A stretch of 64,000 bases of DNA from Candidatus Poribacteria bacterium (GTDB taxonomy: Bacteria > Poribacteria > WGA-4E > WGA-3G). The stretch covers positions 1 to 64,000 of the forward strand of contig JAJEJA010000052.1 of the NCBI GenBank assembly GCA_022828145.1. Reading direction: 5' to 3'. How positions within the stretch are numbered: the first letter of the stretch is position 1; each line of letters opens with the position of its first letter. This document shows, one piece after another, positions 51,261 to 60,706 of the stretch. The position numbers and the translations under genes are program-made. The notes under the pieces were generated by a model. It was not told where the DNA came from. It searched no databases and saw only the letters and a program-made list of their open reading frames with translations.

Positions 51261-52229
51261 ATGAAGAAGCAAATCGGCTATAGTCCTTGGATATATCGAA
51301 TTGCACTCCTAACCGCAGGGGCAACCTTCTTCTTAATAATCTTAGGAGGAATCGTAACAAGTACCGAGTCTGGATTAGCAGTACCAGATTGGCCCACGAC
51401 CTTCGGCTACAATATGTTTCTGTATCCTTTATCCGAAATGGTGGGTGGAATCCTATATGAGCATAGCCACAGACTGATGGGGTCATTAGTTGGACTATTG
51501 ACCATTACACTGCTCGTCATGCTATTGATAAGAGACTCTCGCAGCTGGATAAAATGGCTTGGCGTAGCTGCACTGATCGCAGTTAGTATCCAAGGCGTAC
51601 TCGGTGGTCTACGCGTAACCGAACTGAACCTTAATTTTGCCATAATACACGCATGTTTAGCACAAGCATTCTTGGCACTGTTATGTGCAATCTGTTGGTT
51701 CACCTCGCGGGACTGGTTTGAGAAACAACAGCCATTACCCAGCAATGAACAGAATACAACTGTTCTAAAACTGAGAAGATTGAGCCTGATTACAACAGTT
51801 CTGATATATGTGCAACTCATCTTCGGTGCAATTTTACGGCATACAGGAAACAGACTTGACGCGCATCTTCTGTTCGCATTTTTGGTTGCACTGCATATCG
51901 GTCTATTAGGACGACGCTGTTTCAGTTCAAGGGAAGATAGTCAAACTTTACCAATGATTCTACTCGGTTCGCTCGTTTTACAGTTGATACTCGGTACAGG
52001 GGCATTTATATTAAGACGAACCGTAGTGGGAGAAACCGTTTCTGCTCTACTGACAGATATAGTAACGACTTCACACGTTGCGGTCGGTGCAATTATGTTA
52101 GTCTGTAGTTTTTTGATCACACTTAAGGTCTACTGTATTACTTATGTAACTGCAGAAATAGAAACACAAAACATGTTGAATTATAACGAGGCAAATGAAC
52201 AAAATCTACTTTTACAACGGGAGCAATAG
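51261..52229 (+). CDS. ctaA: Haem A synthase
   Basis: A 322-residue membrane enzyme (COX15/CtaA family) that converts haem O to haem A. Motifs: GGIVTSTESGLAVPDWPTTFG, YEHSHRLMGSLVG with His ligands, a central AIIHACLAQAFLAL block, and LRHTGNRLDAHLLFA. Helices are in two four-helix halves as expected. It lies between cox1 and ctaB, which makes the haem A supply for the oxidase self-contained. Confidence 0.92.
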   Translation: MKKQIGYSPWIYRIALLTAGATFFLIILGGIVTSTESGLAVPDWPTTFGYNMFLYPLSEMVGGILYEHSHRLMGSLVGLLTITLLVMLLIRDSRSWIKWLGVAALIAVSIQGVLGGLRVTELNLNFAIIHACLAQAFLALLCAICWFTSRDWFEKQQPLPSNEQNTTVLKLRRLSLITTVLIYVQLIFGAILRHTGNRLDAHLLFAFLVALHIGLLGRRCFSSREDSQTLPMILLGSLVLQLILGTGAFILRRTVVGETVSALLTDIVTTSHVAVGAIMLVCSFLITLKVYCITYVTAEIETQNMLNYNEANEQNLLLQREQ

Positions 52230-52270
52230 AAATCTCGTCAGCTATACCAAGACAACAGCGTGAGAAATCC

Positions 52271-53197
52271 ATGTCTTTAACAACAACAGCAATGCCAGAA
52301 AAAGATAACATTGCAAATCCTCAATCAAGAACTACAGTCTTTGTACGACGTGCAGCTGATTACATTGAACTGACTAAGCCAAGATTGGTTCTTATGATTC
52401 TGATAACCACCGCCGCTGGATTCTATCTCGGTTCATCCTACATGGTGAACTGGATGCAATTCTTACACACCCTTATCGGAGCGGGGTTAACCGCTGCAGG
52501 AGTGTTGGGTCTTAACCAATACTTGGAACGTGACATTGATGCAAAGATGCCACGTACACAGAATAGACCCATACCAGCAGGAAGGATGTGTCCGATGAAA
52601 GCATTATTTTTTAGTGCATTTCTAACATCAATCGGAATGATGTATCTTACAGTTCTTGTCAATGCAATTAGTGGGTTTGTCATCTCACTCATAGTCGTAA
52701 GTTATCTGTTCATATACACACCGTTGAAAAGAAAAACATCATTGTGTACCCTTATCGGTGCTGTTCCCGGTGCGTTACCACCTGTTGTAGGATGGGTGGC
52801 AGCACAAGGCAAACTAACTGGACCCGCATGGGTACTGTTTGCCATACTATTTCTATGGCAAATACCGCACTCTCTCGCTATAGCATACATCTATCGTGAT
52901 GACTACGCGAAAGCTGGACTGAAACTATTGCCAGTTATACATCCGGACGGCGCAAGTACACGTCGACAAATTGTTTTCAACTGTGTCGCACTGTTGGGTA
53001 TCGGACTGCTACCCGTATTCTTTAGTATCGCTGGGGGACTTTATTTTATTGCTGCACTCTTCATTGGAGGGATATTCCTGTTGAGTAGTATCTATCTTCA
53101 GAAATCACGGTCAACAAAAGCAGCACGTTATGTATTGTACGCATCGTTACTGTATTTACCATGTCTATTCATTGCAATGACGATTGACAAAATATAG
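52271..53197 (+). CDS. ctaB: Protohaem IX farnesyltransferase (haem O synthase)
   Basis: A 308-residue UbiA-family enzyme with about eight to nine membrane helices that adds a farnesyl group to haem. The first Asp-rich motif is NQYLERDIDAKMPRTQNRP and the second is YRDDYAKAG. It uses farnesyl diphosphate at the inner membrane. It ends just before the small membrane gene at 53217. Confidence 0.93.
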   Translation: MSLTTTAMPEKDNIANPQSRTTVFVRRAADYIELTKPRLVLMILITTAAGFYLGSSYMVNWMQFLHTLIGAGLTAAGVLGLNQYLERDIDAKMPRTQNRPIPAGRMCPMKALFFSAFLTSIGMMYLTVLVNAISGFVISLIVVSYLFIYTPLKRKTSLCTLIGAVPGALPPVVGWVAAQGKLTGPAWVLFAILFLWQIPHSLAIAYIYRDDYAKAGLKLLPVIHPDGASTRRQIVFNCVALLGIGLLPVFFSIAGGLYFIAALFIGGIFLLSSIYLQKSRSTKAARYVLYASLLYLPCLFIAMTIDKI

Positions 53198-53216
53198 CTG
53201 GAGCAATGAGATTGAA

Positions 53217-53471
53217 ATGAATCAGAAGAAAACCCGTCCGCCTAATTGGATAATTGGTCTAATATTAGCACTCTTATTTGTTCTCATATTCGCTATTACG
53301 CTTATAGGGTTTATCGTAGGCTTCGAAGCTGCACCACCCCTTAAGAAAATTGTCGCCTGGACGACGACAATAATAGCAGGGGCAATAGGTTTTTTCCTTA
53401 TCAGTGCTGCGCTAATCGATGTTGTTAAAGCACTCGTAAAAAAGAGTCTTTATAAAAAAGAGACTAAATGA
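53217..53471 (+). CDS. Small two-helix membrane protein in the oxidase cluster
   Basis: An 84-residue protein starting MNQKKTRPPNWIIG with two membrane helices (LILALLFVLIFAITLIGFIVG and TTTIIAGAIGFFLISAALIDVV). The tail is Lys-rich. I do not recognise a family. Its position between ctaB and a cox3-like gene, with its stop overlapping that start (ATGATGA), suggests an assembly or accessory role. An in-frame start 11 codons earlier overlaps ctaB. Confidence 0.6.
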   Translation: MNQKKTRPPNWIIGLILALLFVLIFAITLIGFIVGFEAAPPLKKIVAWTTTIIAGAIGFFLISAALIDVVKALVKKSLYKKETK

Positions 53472-54061
53472 TGACACATACTGAAGTAGATATCATACAG
53501 AATCGACCGATCAGTAATGCCAAATTGGGAGTATTAGTACTACTCGGTGCTGAAACAATGCTCTTTGTCGGTCTGATAGGTGCATTCCTCGTCTTTAGGA
53601 TGGGAAATGTCAATTGGCCACCATTAAGTCTTGGAGACATCCAATTACCACAACTGGTCACTGGAATAAACACATTCCTTCTCTTATTCAGCGGGTTATC
53701 CATGTTCTTTTCAGTGCGTTATATTCAACAGGACAAAATCCAGCAGCATCACCTCTCGTTGGCAATCACTTGGTTCTTAGGAGTGGCATTCTTAGTGATT
53801 CAGGGAAGTGAATGGATACAACTCATTCGTCAAGGACTAACCCTACAGTCCGGCATTTACGGAGGCATTTTCTATGTCTTGATCGGTTGCCATGCCTTAC
53901 ATGTCTTAGGAGCTGTCATGTGGTTGTCAATTGTGCTCGCTAAGTCATTGCTTGGAAGATTTTCTTCTCAAGAATATACGGGAGTTGAGACATGTATGTT
54001 ATATTGGAGTTTTGTCGTAGCATTATGGCTGATACTATACATCTTGGTATATCTTTATTAA
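53468..54061 (+). CDS. Cytochrome c oxidase subunit III-like, copy 1
   Basis: A 197-residue protein with five membrane helices of the subunit III fold: LLGAETMLFVGLIGAFLVFR, FLVIQGSEWIQLIRQG, GCHALHVLGAVMW and GVETCMLYWSFVVALWLILY. It is one of two subunit III-like genes in the cluster. The GCHALHV motif fits the family. The next small gene's SD region starts at its stop. Confidence 0.85.
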   Translation: MMTHTEVDIIQNRPISNAKLGVLVLLGAETMLFVGLIGAFLVFRMGNVNWPPLSLGDIQLPQLVTGINTFLLLFSGLSMFFSVRYIQQDKIQQHHLSLAITWFLGVAFLVIQGSEWIQLIRQGLTLQSGIYGGIFYVLIGCHALHVLGAVMWLSIVLAKSLLGRFSSQEYTGVETCMLYWSFVVALWLILYILVYLY

Positions 54062-54072
54062 TGGAGAATAAA

Positions 54073-54297
54073 ATGTTCTGTCGAATAACAGTGTTGCTGA
54101 TGATCATTGGATTGGTAAGTCTGCTGCTACCCAATACACTTGATGCATGTCCCGCTTGCAAAAATCTGGACGAACCCATTGCAAGAGGATTCAATTGGAG
54201 TGTTCTCTTCATGATGGCAATGCCATTCACCGTATTCGGAGTAATCGGAGGAAGTGTATATTATCACTTTCGACGTGCCAACGGTGTACGAACATAA
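54073..54297 (+). CDS. Small CxxC membrane protein in the oxidase cluster
   Basis: A 74-residue protein with an N-terminal hydrophobic segment or signal (FCRITVLLMIIGLVSLLLPNTL), then DACPACKNLDEPIARG, which holds a CPAC pair just outside the membrane, and a second helix (LFMMAMPFTVFGVIGGSVYY) with a basic tail. GGAG lies 8 bases before the ATG. The CxxC pair may bind copper or be redox-active during CuA or CuB assembly. I cannot name the family. Confidence 0.6.
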   Translation: MFCRITVLLMIIGLVSLLLPNTLDACPACKNLDEPIARGFNWSVLFMMAMPFTVFGVIGGSVYYHFRRANGVRT

Positions 54298-54376
54298 TGG
54301 TGTATGAACATAATATAACAGTCAATAAGAAAACAGTGTCTATTATGAAATTAATATAAAAAAGGAGTTAAGTATA

Positions 54377-55027
54377 GTGGAACAAGCAACCACTTTCGAC
54401 CATGCTGAAGATGTATACGAACCGTCGCTGACACCAGACAGTCTCGGCAAACTCGGTATGTGGATATTTCTCATCGGGGATACCATGTCATTTGGTGCTC
54501 TACTTGCCGCTTACGCAGCCGTACGAGCAGGTGCAGGTATCATCGGATGGGTACCACCTGACGAGATTCTCGGCATCAATCTCACTGCTGGCATGACCTT
54601 TCTGCTAATATGTAGTAGTGTAACTATGGTAAAAGCGTTGGAGTCAATCCAAAAAGGCAATGTAGGTAGAATGTGTGATTTCCTTGGACTAACAATCTTA
54701 GGAGGTATTATCTTCCTCGGTTTGCAAGCCTATGAGTGGACACACTTGATAAAACACGGATTGACACTGACAGGTATACCAGAGCACGGATTATCGGGTG
54801 ATCTCATTACAGGTTCAAATCTATTTGGTCCGACATTCTATGCAATTACGGGATTTCACGGATTGCACGTAACAGGGGGAGTTATCTATCTCATCGTCAT
54901 CTTGAGAAACGGATGGACCGGAAGATACACCGCAGAATACTATCATGAAGTAGAAATCGTAGGACTCTATTGGCACTTTGTTGACCTAATCTGGATTATG
55001 GTCTTTACCTTTATCTACCTATTATAG
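54377..55027 (+). CDS. coxC: Cytochrome c oxidase subunit III
   Basis: A 216-residue subunit with five main helices. Motifs: LGMWIFLIGDTMSFGALLAAYAAVR, LGLQAYEWTHLIKHG, TFYAITGFHGLHVTGGVIYL and HFVDLIWIMVFTFIYL. This is the canonical form; the gene at 53468 is a divergent companion. It starts at GTG with AAAGGAG upstream. It is followed by cox4. Confidence 0.92.
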   Translation: MEQATTFDHAEDVYEPSLTPDSLGKLGMWIFLIGDTMSFGALLAAYAAVRAGAGIIGWVPPDEILGINLTAGMTFLLICSSVTMVKALESIQKGNVGRMCDFLGLTILGGIIFLGLQAYEWTHLIKHGLTLTGIPEHGLSGDLITGSNLFGPTFYAITGFHGLHVTGGVIYLIVILRNGWTGRYTAEYYHEVEIVGLYWHFVDLIWIMVFTFIYLL

Positions 55028-55040
55028 GAGTATATACAAC

Positions 55041-55379
55041 ATGGCTGAAAAAGAACATAATGAACATCCGAGATATATGTTTATATTCTTATGGCTTGCA
55101 ATTCTCACTGCTATAGAGGTCGCAGTTGCAATCCCTGAATATTCTATCGTCATAAAAGGGATCCTACTTATAGGATTGGCTTGCGGTAAAGCTTTCTTGG
55201 TTGCAGCGTATTTCATGCATCTAAAACTTGAAAAACGCACCTTAGCACTCATCGTCATAACACCGTTTCTCATTTGTGTGTTTCTTGTTATAATGCTGAT
55301 GCCAGATATAACCTTAGAATCAAGACTCGCAGAATACGAAACACCAGCATCAGAAACCCAAGAATCTAACGAACACTAA
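55041..55379 (+). CDS. Cytochrome c oxidase subunit IV-like
   Basis: A 112-residue protein with three membrane helices (FIFLWLAILTAIEVAVAI, VIKGILLIGLACGKAFLVAAYFMHL, LALIVITPFLICVFLVIML) typical of bacterial subunit IV (CtaF/CoxD). KAFLVAAYFMHLK is the family core. AGGAGT precedes the ATG. It follows cox3 by 13 bases. Confidence 0.88.
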   Translation: MAEKEHNEHPRYMFIFLWLAILTAIEVAVAIPEYSIVIKGILLIGLACGKAFLVAAYFMHLKLEKRTLALIVITPFLICVFLVIMLMPDITLESRLAEYETPASETQESNEH

Positions 55380-55394
55380 TTCTATGGCTATAGT

Positions 55395-55530
55395 TAATGT
55401 GAGTTTGATGAATGTAGCGCAAACTTTCCAGTTTGCACAGGAATTGCCACAAACTGAAAGTTCGTGCTACAATTCACGCCTGTCGGATACGAAAATAGAG
55501 TGAGTAAACGCAACCGAAACCATTAATTAA
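55395..55530. repeat. MITE-like element family 2, copy F
   Basis: The left end TAATGTGAGTTTGATGAAT and the inner hairpins and CGGATACGAAA block match copy A at 6103-6246. The right terminal repeat is degenerate. It ends just before the start of the sco gene and lies between cox4 and sco. Confidence 0.68.
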
Positions 55531-55539
55531 TTTAGATGT

Positions 55540-56184
55540 GTGATCAAAGTGCAAAATCAGAATGATAAACCAAAAATTGATAAAAGCACGTTACCATGGC
55601 TTGTAATGGGTGCAATAATAATCGGAATTGCAGGGTTCACTTTGTGGTCAACCTTCAATACCAACTCTGAACCAGTTCCGAAACATGTATCCCTTAGCGT
55701 TCCCGATTTTACATTGACGAATCAGCAAGCACAATCCTTTGGTTTAACTGATTTAGCAGGAAAAATCTGGGTTGCAAATTTTATCTTCACAAATTGTCCA
55801 ACAATCTGTCCGAAAATGACGCAGAAAATGGCAGAACTTCAATCCGAATTTGAGAATGAACCTGTCTACTTTGTTTCATTCACAGTCGATCCAGATAGAG
55901 ACACAACAGAAGTCCTATCAGAATATGCAAAGAGATACGCTGCCGACGACAAACGATGGCACTTCCTAACAGGTGATAAAGAACTGATCTATCATATAGC
56001 AAACGAAGGTTTCAAGTTGGCAGCATCACCGCATGGCAACGGATTTCCACACAGTTCAAAATTCGCACTTGTCAGACCAGATGGAAAAGTTCATGATTAT
56101 TATGACAGTCAGTATTATATCAGTCAAAGTAAAGCAACGTTAAAACAGCTCAGCTCAGATATTAGAACACTCCTTAATCAATGA
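55540..56184 (+). CDS. SCO1/SenC copper chaperone
   Basis: A 214-residue protein that delivers copper to the CuA site of subunit II. A membrane anchor (WLVMGAIIIGIAGFTLWSTF) is followed by a thioredoxin-like domain: FTNCPTICPKM gives the copper-binding Cys86 and Cys90, and the distal His lies in GFPHSSKFALVRPDG. It starts at GTG without a clear ribosome-binding site. The stop overlaps the next start (ATGA). Confidence 0.9.
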   Translation: MIKVQNQNDKPKIDKSTLPWLVMGAIIIGIAGFTLWSTFNTNSEPVPKHVSLSVPDFTLTNQQAQSFGLTDLAGKIWVANFIFTNCPTICPKMTQKMAELQSEFENEPVYFVSFTVDPDRDTTEVLSEYAKRYAADDKRWHFLTGDKELIYHIANEGFKLAASPHGNGFPHSSKFALVRPDGKVHDYYDSQYYISQSKATLKQLSSDIRTLLNQ

Positions 56185-56453
56185 AGGATTTGAACCTATT
56201 AATCTCAATTGTGGCATTCTTAGTGCATTTTCCTTTCGGTTTTTTTCGTGTAAGATATAAAAAGTTCAGTCGTCCATGGAGTCGGTGTTTATATATACCA
56301 ATTGTCATAAACATAATCGTCAGACGTTTCTTACTCAACTGGCACTGGCAAACAGCAATTATATACTTGTGGCCAGCAACCTTGATAGCACACATTCTTG
56401 GTGGTTACATCGGTTCACATTACAAAACAGGTGACAGCAAGAAATCAGAATAG
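56181..56453 (+). CDS. Small membrane protein next to sco
   Basis: A 90-residue protein with about three hydrophobic segments (LLISIVAFLVHFPFGFFRVRY, LYIPIVINIIVRRFLL, AIIYLWPATLIAHILGGYIGS). It overlaps the sco stop by 4 bases, so it is translationally coupled. I do not recognise a family. An assembly role is possible. Confidence 0.6.
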   Translation: MKDLNLLISIVAFLVHFPFGFFRVRYKKFSRPWSRCLYIPIVINIIVRRFLLNWHWQTAIIYLWPATLIAHILGGYIGSHYKTGDSKKSE

Positions 56454-56507
56454 GTTCATTAGGTAGGGGTAAGGTTTCCCAACCAAAAAGACATGTGAGA
56501 AAAGAAA

Positions 56508-58418
56508 ATGAAAAAGATATATGTTCCAGTAGATAACTCAGATTATTCAGATGCCAGTATAGACTTAGCTGTAGAATTTGCCAAGAAATTCGAATCACAC
56601 TTGGTTGGCTCCCATGTCTATGCCGCCAAAATGCACGATGTGCGTTTTAAGCAGATGGAGTATACATTACCCGAAGAATATCAGGATGAGGTAGAGCTGG
56701 AAAAGCAACGACGAATCCACGACACACTCATCACTATGGGTCTACAACTTATATCAGATTCATATCTTGAGGTAATGAAGCAGAAATGTGAAAAATTAGA
56801 CATCCCTTTTGAAGCGAGGATGCCTGAAGGGAAGCACTATATCAAACTCGTTGAAGACATCGGAGAAAGCGACTACGATCTGGTCATTATGGGTGCACTC
56901 GGCATGGGTGCAGTGAAGGACAGCCTTATCGGCGGCGTCTGTGAACGTGTTATCCGGAGGATCACGACAGATACACTCGTCGTCCGCAACCTTGAACCGA
57001 TACAGGAACAATCCGGCAACATCCTTGTCGGCATTGATGGTAGTCCGGAATCTTTCCATGGGTTAAAAACCGCAATTCGCTTAGGACAAAAGTTCAATAA
57101 ACAGGTTGAAGCAGTTGGCGTATATGATCCATATTTACACTACATCGTCTTCAACTCTGTTGTCAACGTACTCACAGAAAGAGCAGCAAGAACATTTAGA
57201 TTCAAAGAACAGGAACAACTTCATGAAGAGGTAATTGATACAGGACTCGCCAAGATTTACCAGTCGCATCTTGAGGTGGCACGTTCAATTGCAAAGGATG
57301 ATCACGATTATCAACTCAAAATCACACTCCTTGACGGCAAAGCCTACGAAAAAATACTACAATATACACGCAAAACCCAACCGTGGCTTCTCGTTATCGG
57401 AAAAATTGGGGTGCATAATGAACAAGATTCCGATATCGGTAGTACTGCAGAAAACCTACTACGGCTTGCACCATGCAACGTTCTCCTGACAAGCCAACGT
57501 TACTTCCCACAGATTGATGTAAAAGCTGAAGAAACACTTGTCTGGACACAAGAAGCGATGGACCGAATGGAGAAAGCACCGCCTTTAGTCCGGGGAATCG
57601 CCAAAACCGCAGTTCATCGTTTTGCTATTGAACGGGGACACTCTGTTATCACAGAAAGTGTGATTGATAGTGCCATGGAAGCAATTATGCCGCAACGCGC
57701 ATCCGAAAAACTAACCCGCGTAGCAAAAGAAATCGCGGAGCAGAAGGTCTTAGATGCAGGTGATGTCCAAACGTATATCTGTGGTGAATGTGGGTATGCA
57801 GCGCATAATCAACAACCCAAAAAATGTCCTGTCTGTAGCTCACCCCCTGAACGCTTCCAAATGGTTGACAAAGATTCTATCGAACATATCGCTGTTGATG
57901 AAGGTGGAACTGCAGAAGAGGAAACATTTGATGGTGTTCGTCTACAGTGGTCAGAACAGTCAAAGAAAGCATTACGCACGGTCCCCCGCGGATATATGAG
58001 ACGGAATGTTAAAGCACGGATTGAAAAATCTGCCCGTTCCCAAAAAATTCACACGATCACAAATGCATTCGCACTGCAGATTATTGATGATAGCATGGGT
58101 GAAGCGGCAGCTGTCCGTGAAGATGCACCCGAATTAAGAGCGATGCAATCGCAATCGGGAGCGTCTGAACAGCAGACACAAATTCGTATTGACAGTCCCC
58201 TTAAATGGACAGATGATGCAATAGAACGGCTAAACTTAGTTCCTGCTGGATTTATGCGAAATATTACACAGACCCGTATTGAACAACGCGCAAAAGAAGC
58301 AAGTATTACACAAGTCTCGCTTGATTTCGCTGCACGGGTCATTGAAGATGGAAGAAGTCTCGCAAATGAAGTGTTAGGTGACTACTATCAAGGTAATACC
58401 AAAAATGAGACAGCGTGA
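56508..58418 (+). CDS. UspA-UspA-PCP_red-rubredoxin-like-PCP_red-PCP_red fusion protein
   Basis: A 636-residue cytosolic protein. Residues 1-165 and 172-335 are two UspA domains (KKIYVPVDNSDYSDAS; VIMGALGMGAVKDSLIGG; ILVGIDGSPES). Three PCP_red (protochlorophyllide reductase-type) domains lie near 345, 479 and 565 (VWTQEAMDRMEKAP, LQWSEQSKKALRTVP, LKWTDDAIERLNLVP). Between the first two is a rubredoxin-like metal site near 424 (CGECGYAAHNQQPKKCPVC). Such combinations suggest a redox or metal sensor linked to energy status. It is followed by a PQQ-type protein and an Mrp ATPase. AGGAA-like signals are weak before ATG. Confidence 0.85.
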   Translation: MKKIYVPVDNSDYSDASIDLAVEFAKKFESHLVGSHVYAAKMHDVRFKQMEYTLPEEYQDEVELEKQRRIHDTLITMGLQLISDSYLEVMKQKCEKLDIPFEARMPEGKHYIKLVEDIGESDYDLVIMGALGMGAVKDSLIGGVCERVIRRITTDTLVVRNLEPIQEQSGNILVGIDGSPESFHGLKTAIRLGQKFNKQVEAVGVYDPYLHYIVFNSVVNVLTERAARTFRFKEQEQLHEEVIDTGLAKIYQSHLEVARSIAKDDHDYQLKITLLDGKAYEKILQYTRKTQPWLLVIGKIGVHNEQDSDIGSTAENLLRLAPCNVLLTSQRYFPQIDVKAEETLVWTQEAMDRMEKAPPLVRGIAKTAVHRFAIERGHSVITESVIDSAMEAIMPQRASEKLTRVAKEIAEQKVLDAGDVQTYICGECGYAAHNQQPKKCPVCSSPPERFQMVDKDSIEHIAVDEGGTAEEETFDGVRLQWSEQSKKALRTVPRGYMRRNVKARIEKSARSQKIHTITNAFALQIIDDSMGEAAAVREDAPELRAMQSQSGASEQQTQIRIDSPLKWTDDAIERLNLVPAGFMRNITQTRIEQRAKEASITQVSLDFAARVIEDGRSLANEVLGDYYQGNTKNETA

Positions 58419-58432
58419 AAACACGGAGGTAC

Positions 58433-59788
58433 ATGATGAAGATGAAATTATCCCCAAAACAGATAACTATCTTTCTATGTTTGACTATATCGATTCTACT
58501 TATCAACATAAGTGTTCACAATATATCCGTAACGAATATTGCACACGCAGACAACCATTCAAAAAATTGGAATCAATGGAGAGGTCCAAACAATGACGGT
58601 ATAAGCCACGCAAAAGATGTCCCAATTGAATGGAGTCAGACCGAAAATGTTCAATGGAGACTACCCCTACCCGGGGAAGGCACATCTACACCCGTCGTCT
58701 GGCAAGACAAAATATTCCTAACATCTGCTGATGAAGGTCCACCTGAAAAACCCTATGATGAAACGAAAATCGTGCTGATGTGTGTCAGTACTGCCGGGGA
58801 AACCCTATGGAAACGCACGCTTTCAGATAACAACCGAGGCTCCAGAGGAGACGAAGTTAACTACGCAGCACCCTCACCAACGACTGATGGTAAACACGTC
58901 TGGGCATTTATCGGAAACGGAACCCTTGTATGCTATGATTTTCAAGGAGAGCTTGTTTGGGAAACAAATCTTGAAGAACGATACGGTAGATTCAGACTCG
59001 GTTTTCTGATGTCTTCAACCCCAGTTCTCTATAAGGATAAGTTATACATTACACTCATACATAGTGGTGCCTGGTTGGTCTTAGCACTTGATAAGATGAC
59101 AGGTGATGAGATTTGGAAGCATGACAGACAAAGTGATGCAACACGCGAATGTGAACACGCCTATACTTCTCCCATACTTTACAAAGACGCGAACCACGAA
59201 TTTCTCGTCGTCCACGGTGCCGATTACGTCACCGCTCACAGCCTTGAAGATGGATCTGAAATATGGCGGTGCGGCGGATTGAACCCTTTATTCAACTACA
59301 ACGCTTCATTTCGTCTCGTCGCTTCCCCAGTAGCAACGGAAGGTTTAATCGTTGTGCCAACAGCAAAAAATGGACCCGTTGTAGGCTTATCTCCAAATGG
59401 TAAAGGGGATATTACGGACACCGAATGGCAAATCTGGAAACGTCAGAGAGGCACACCAGATGTTCCATCTCCACTCATTCACGACGGTTTAGTCTATCTG
59501 TGTAGAGAAAATGGCGTTCTTATCTGCCTTGATGCCAAAACCGGAGAACAGCTTTATGAGCAACGAACGCACAACCATCGGCACCGCTCCTCACCTGTTT
59601 ATGCTAACGGCTACATCTATTTAACAGCTCGGGATGGGGTGGTCAATGTTGTAAAAGCTGGACCTGACTTTGAGATTGTCGCAACCAATTCAATAGATGA
59701 AACTATTGCCGCATCACCTGTCCTTGTAGATGGAACGTTATATCTACGAAGTTATGATGCACTATATGCCATCAGTCAGAAAAAGTGA
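58433..59788 (+). CDS. PQQ-binding-like beta-propeller protein
   Basis: A 451-residue exported protein with an N-terminal hydrophobic segment (QITIFLCLTISILLINISV) and repeated propeller blades: WNQWRGPNNDGIS, VQWRLPLPGEGTSTPVVW, LVCYDFQGELVWETNL, LVLALDKMTGDEIWKHD, GSEIWRCGG and LICLDAKTGEQLYE. The outer-membrane assembly and PQQ-dehydrogenase-like family of WD-type folds uses such W-docking motifs. No dehydrogenase active-site Asp or PQQ-binding Cys pair is apparent, so it may be structural. The ATG has GGAGG 4 bases upstream; the ATG three bases further on is equally possible. It is in line with the Mrp gene (stop overlaps GTG). Confidence 0.78.
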   Translation: MMKMKLSPKQITIFLCLTISILLINISVHNISVTNIAHADNHSKNWNQWRGPNNDGISHAKDVPIEWSQTENVQWRLPLPGEGTSTPVVWQDKIFLTSADEGPPEKPYDETKIVLMCVSTAGETLWKRTLSDNNRGSRGDEVNYAAPSPTTDGKHVWAFIGNGTLVCYDFQGELVWETNLEERYGRFRLGFLMSSTPVLYKDKLYITLIHSGAWLVLALDKMTGDEIWKHDRQSDATRECEHAYTSPILYKDANHEFLVVHGADYVTAHSLEDGSEIWRCGGLNPLFNYNASFRLVASPVATEGLIVVPTAKNGPVVGLSPNGKGDITDTEWQIWKRQRGTPDVPSPLIHDGLVYLCRENGVLICLDAKTGEQLYEQRTHNHRHRSSPVYANGYIYLTARDGVVNVVKAGPDFEIVATNSIDETIAASPVLVDGTLYLRSYDALYAISQKK

Positions 59789-60666
59789 AAACTTACACAG
59801 AACTACCGGGTGATGCCGGTTCCAACATTATCGGGCAAGTTAATGACCAACACTCCCGCCTAAATAAGAGACTGTCTTTCGTAGAACACACCGTTGCTAT
59901 TATGAGCGGGAAAGGGGGTGTCGGAAAAAGTGCTATTACAGCAAATATCGCTACCGCACTCACACAAATGGGGTGTTCCGTTGGAATCGTGGATGCAGAT
60001 ATAAATGGACCTACAATTGCCAAAATGGTGGGAGTACGCAACGCTACACTGGAATACACAACATCCGGCGTCAACCCTGCTATTGATTCCCTGGGTACTA
60101 AAATCATCTCAATGGACCTACTTCTTCCAAACGATGATTCACCAGTAATGTGGAACGCACATTCTCAGAAAGATGCATTCACTTGGCGAAGCACAATGGA
60201 AGTAAGCGCACTACGTGAGTTTATCGCAGATACGCAATGGGGTGAATTGAACTATCTACTACTTGATCTGCCGCCGGGTTCTGAACGCCTACCGAATGTA
60301 ATTGAACTCATTCCTAATCTCGGTGGCGTCATAATCGTCACAATCCCATCCGATGTGTCACACCTGATTGTAAAGAAATCAGTCACCATGACCAGAGACA
60401 TCCTAAAAGTGCCAATCATCGGGGTAGTCGAAAATATGGCATACTATATCTGTCCGCATTGCGGTGAGAGTGAACAACTCTTTGCTTCTGAGCAAACTCC
60501 CGATAACGCTTTTCAATCTACAACTATAGGTAAGATACCTTTTGATCCCAAACTCTCTCATTGTAGTGATAGTGGTACACCGTATGTTAATATATACCCA
60601 GAAACGGATACAAGTAAATCCCTAATACAGGTCGCGAAGAAGATTCAGAGTTTCTTTAGGACATAG
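59785..60666 (+). CDS. Mrp/ApbC-type iron-sulfur carrier ATPase
   Basis: A 293-residue P-loop ATPase of the Mrp/NBP35 family, which builds or carries 4Fe-4S clusters to target proteins. The deviant Walker A is MSGKGGVGKS, the switch region includes VDADINGPTI and LLLDLPPGS, and the cluster-binding CxxC is YICPHCG near 220. The N-terminal DUF59 domain found in many family members is missing. It starts at GTG overlapping the previous stop. Neighbouring PCP_red proteins may be its clients. Confidence 0.88.
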   Translation: MKTYTELPGDAGSNIIGQVNDQHSRLNKRLSFVEHTVAIMSGKGGVGKSAITANIATALTQMGCSVGIVDADINGPTIAKMVGVRNATLEYTTSGVNPAIDSLGTKIISMDLLLPNDDSPVMWNAHSQKDAFTWRSTMEVSALREFIADTQWGELNYLLLDLPPGSERLPNVIELIPNLGGVIIVTIPSDVSHLIVKKSVTMTRDILKVPIIGVVENMAYYICPHCGESEQLFASEQTPDNAFQSTTIGKIPFDPKLSHCSDSGTPYVNIYPETDTSKSLIQVAKKIQSFFRT

Positions 60667-60706
60667 CGGGTATGATATCCCATATAACAGACACGGAGAT
60701 TAATAG

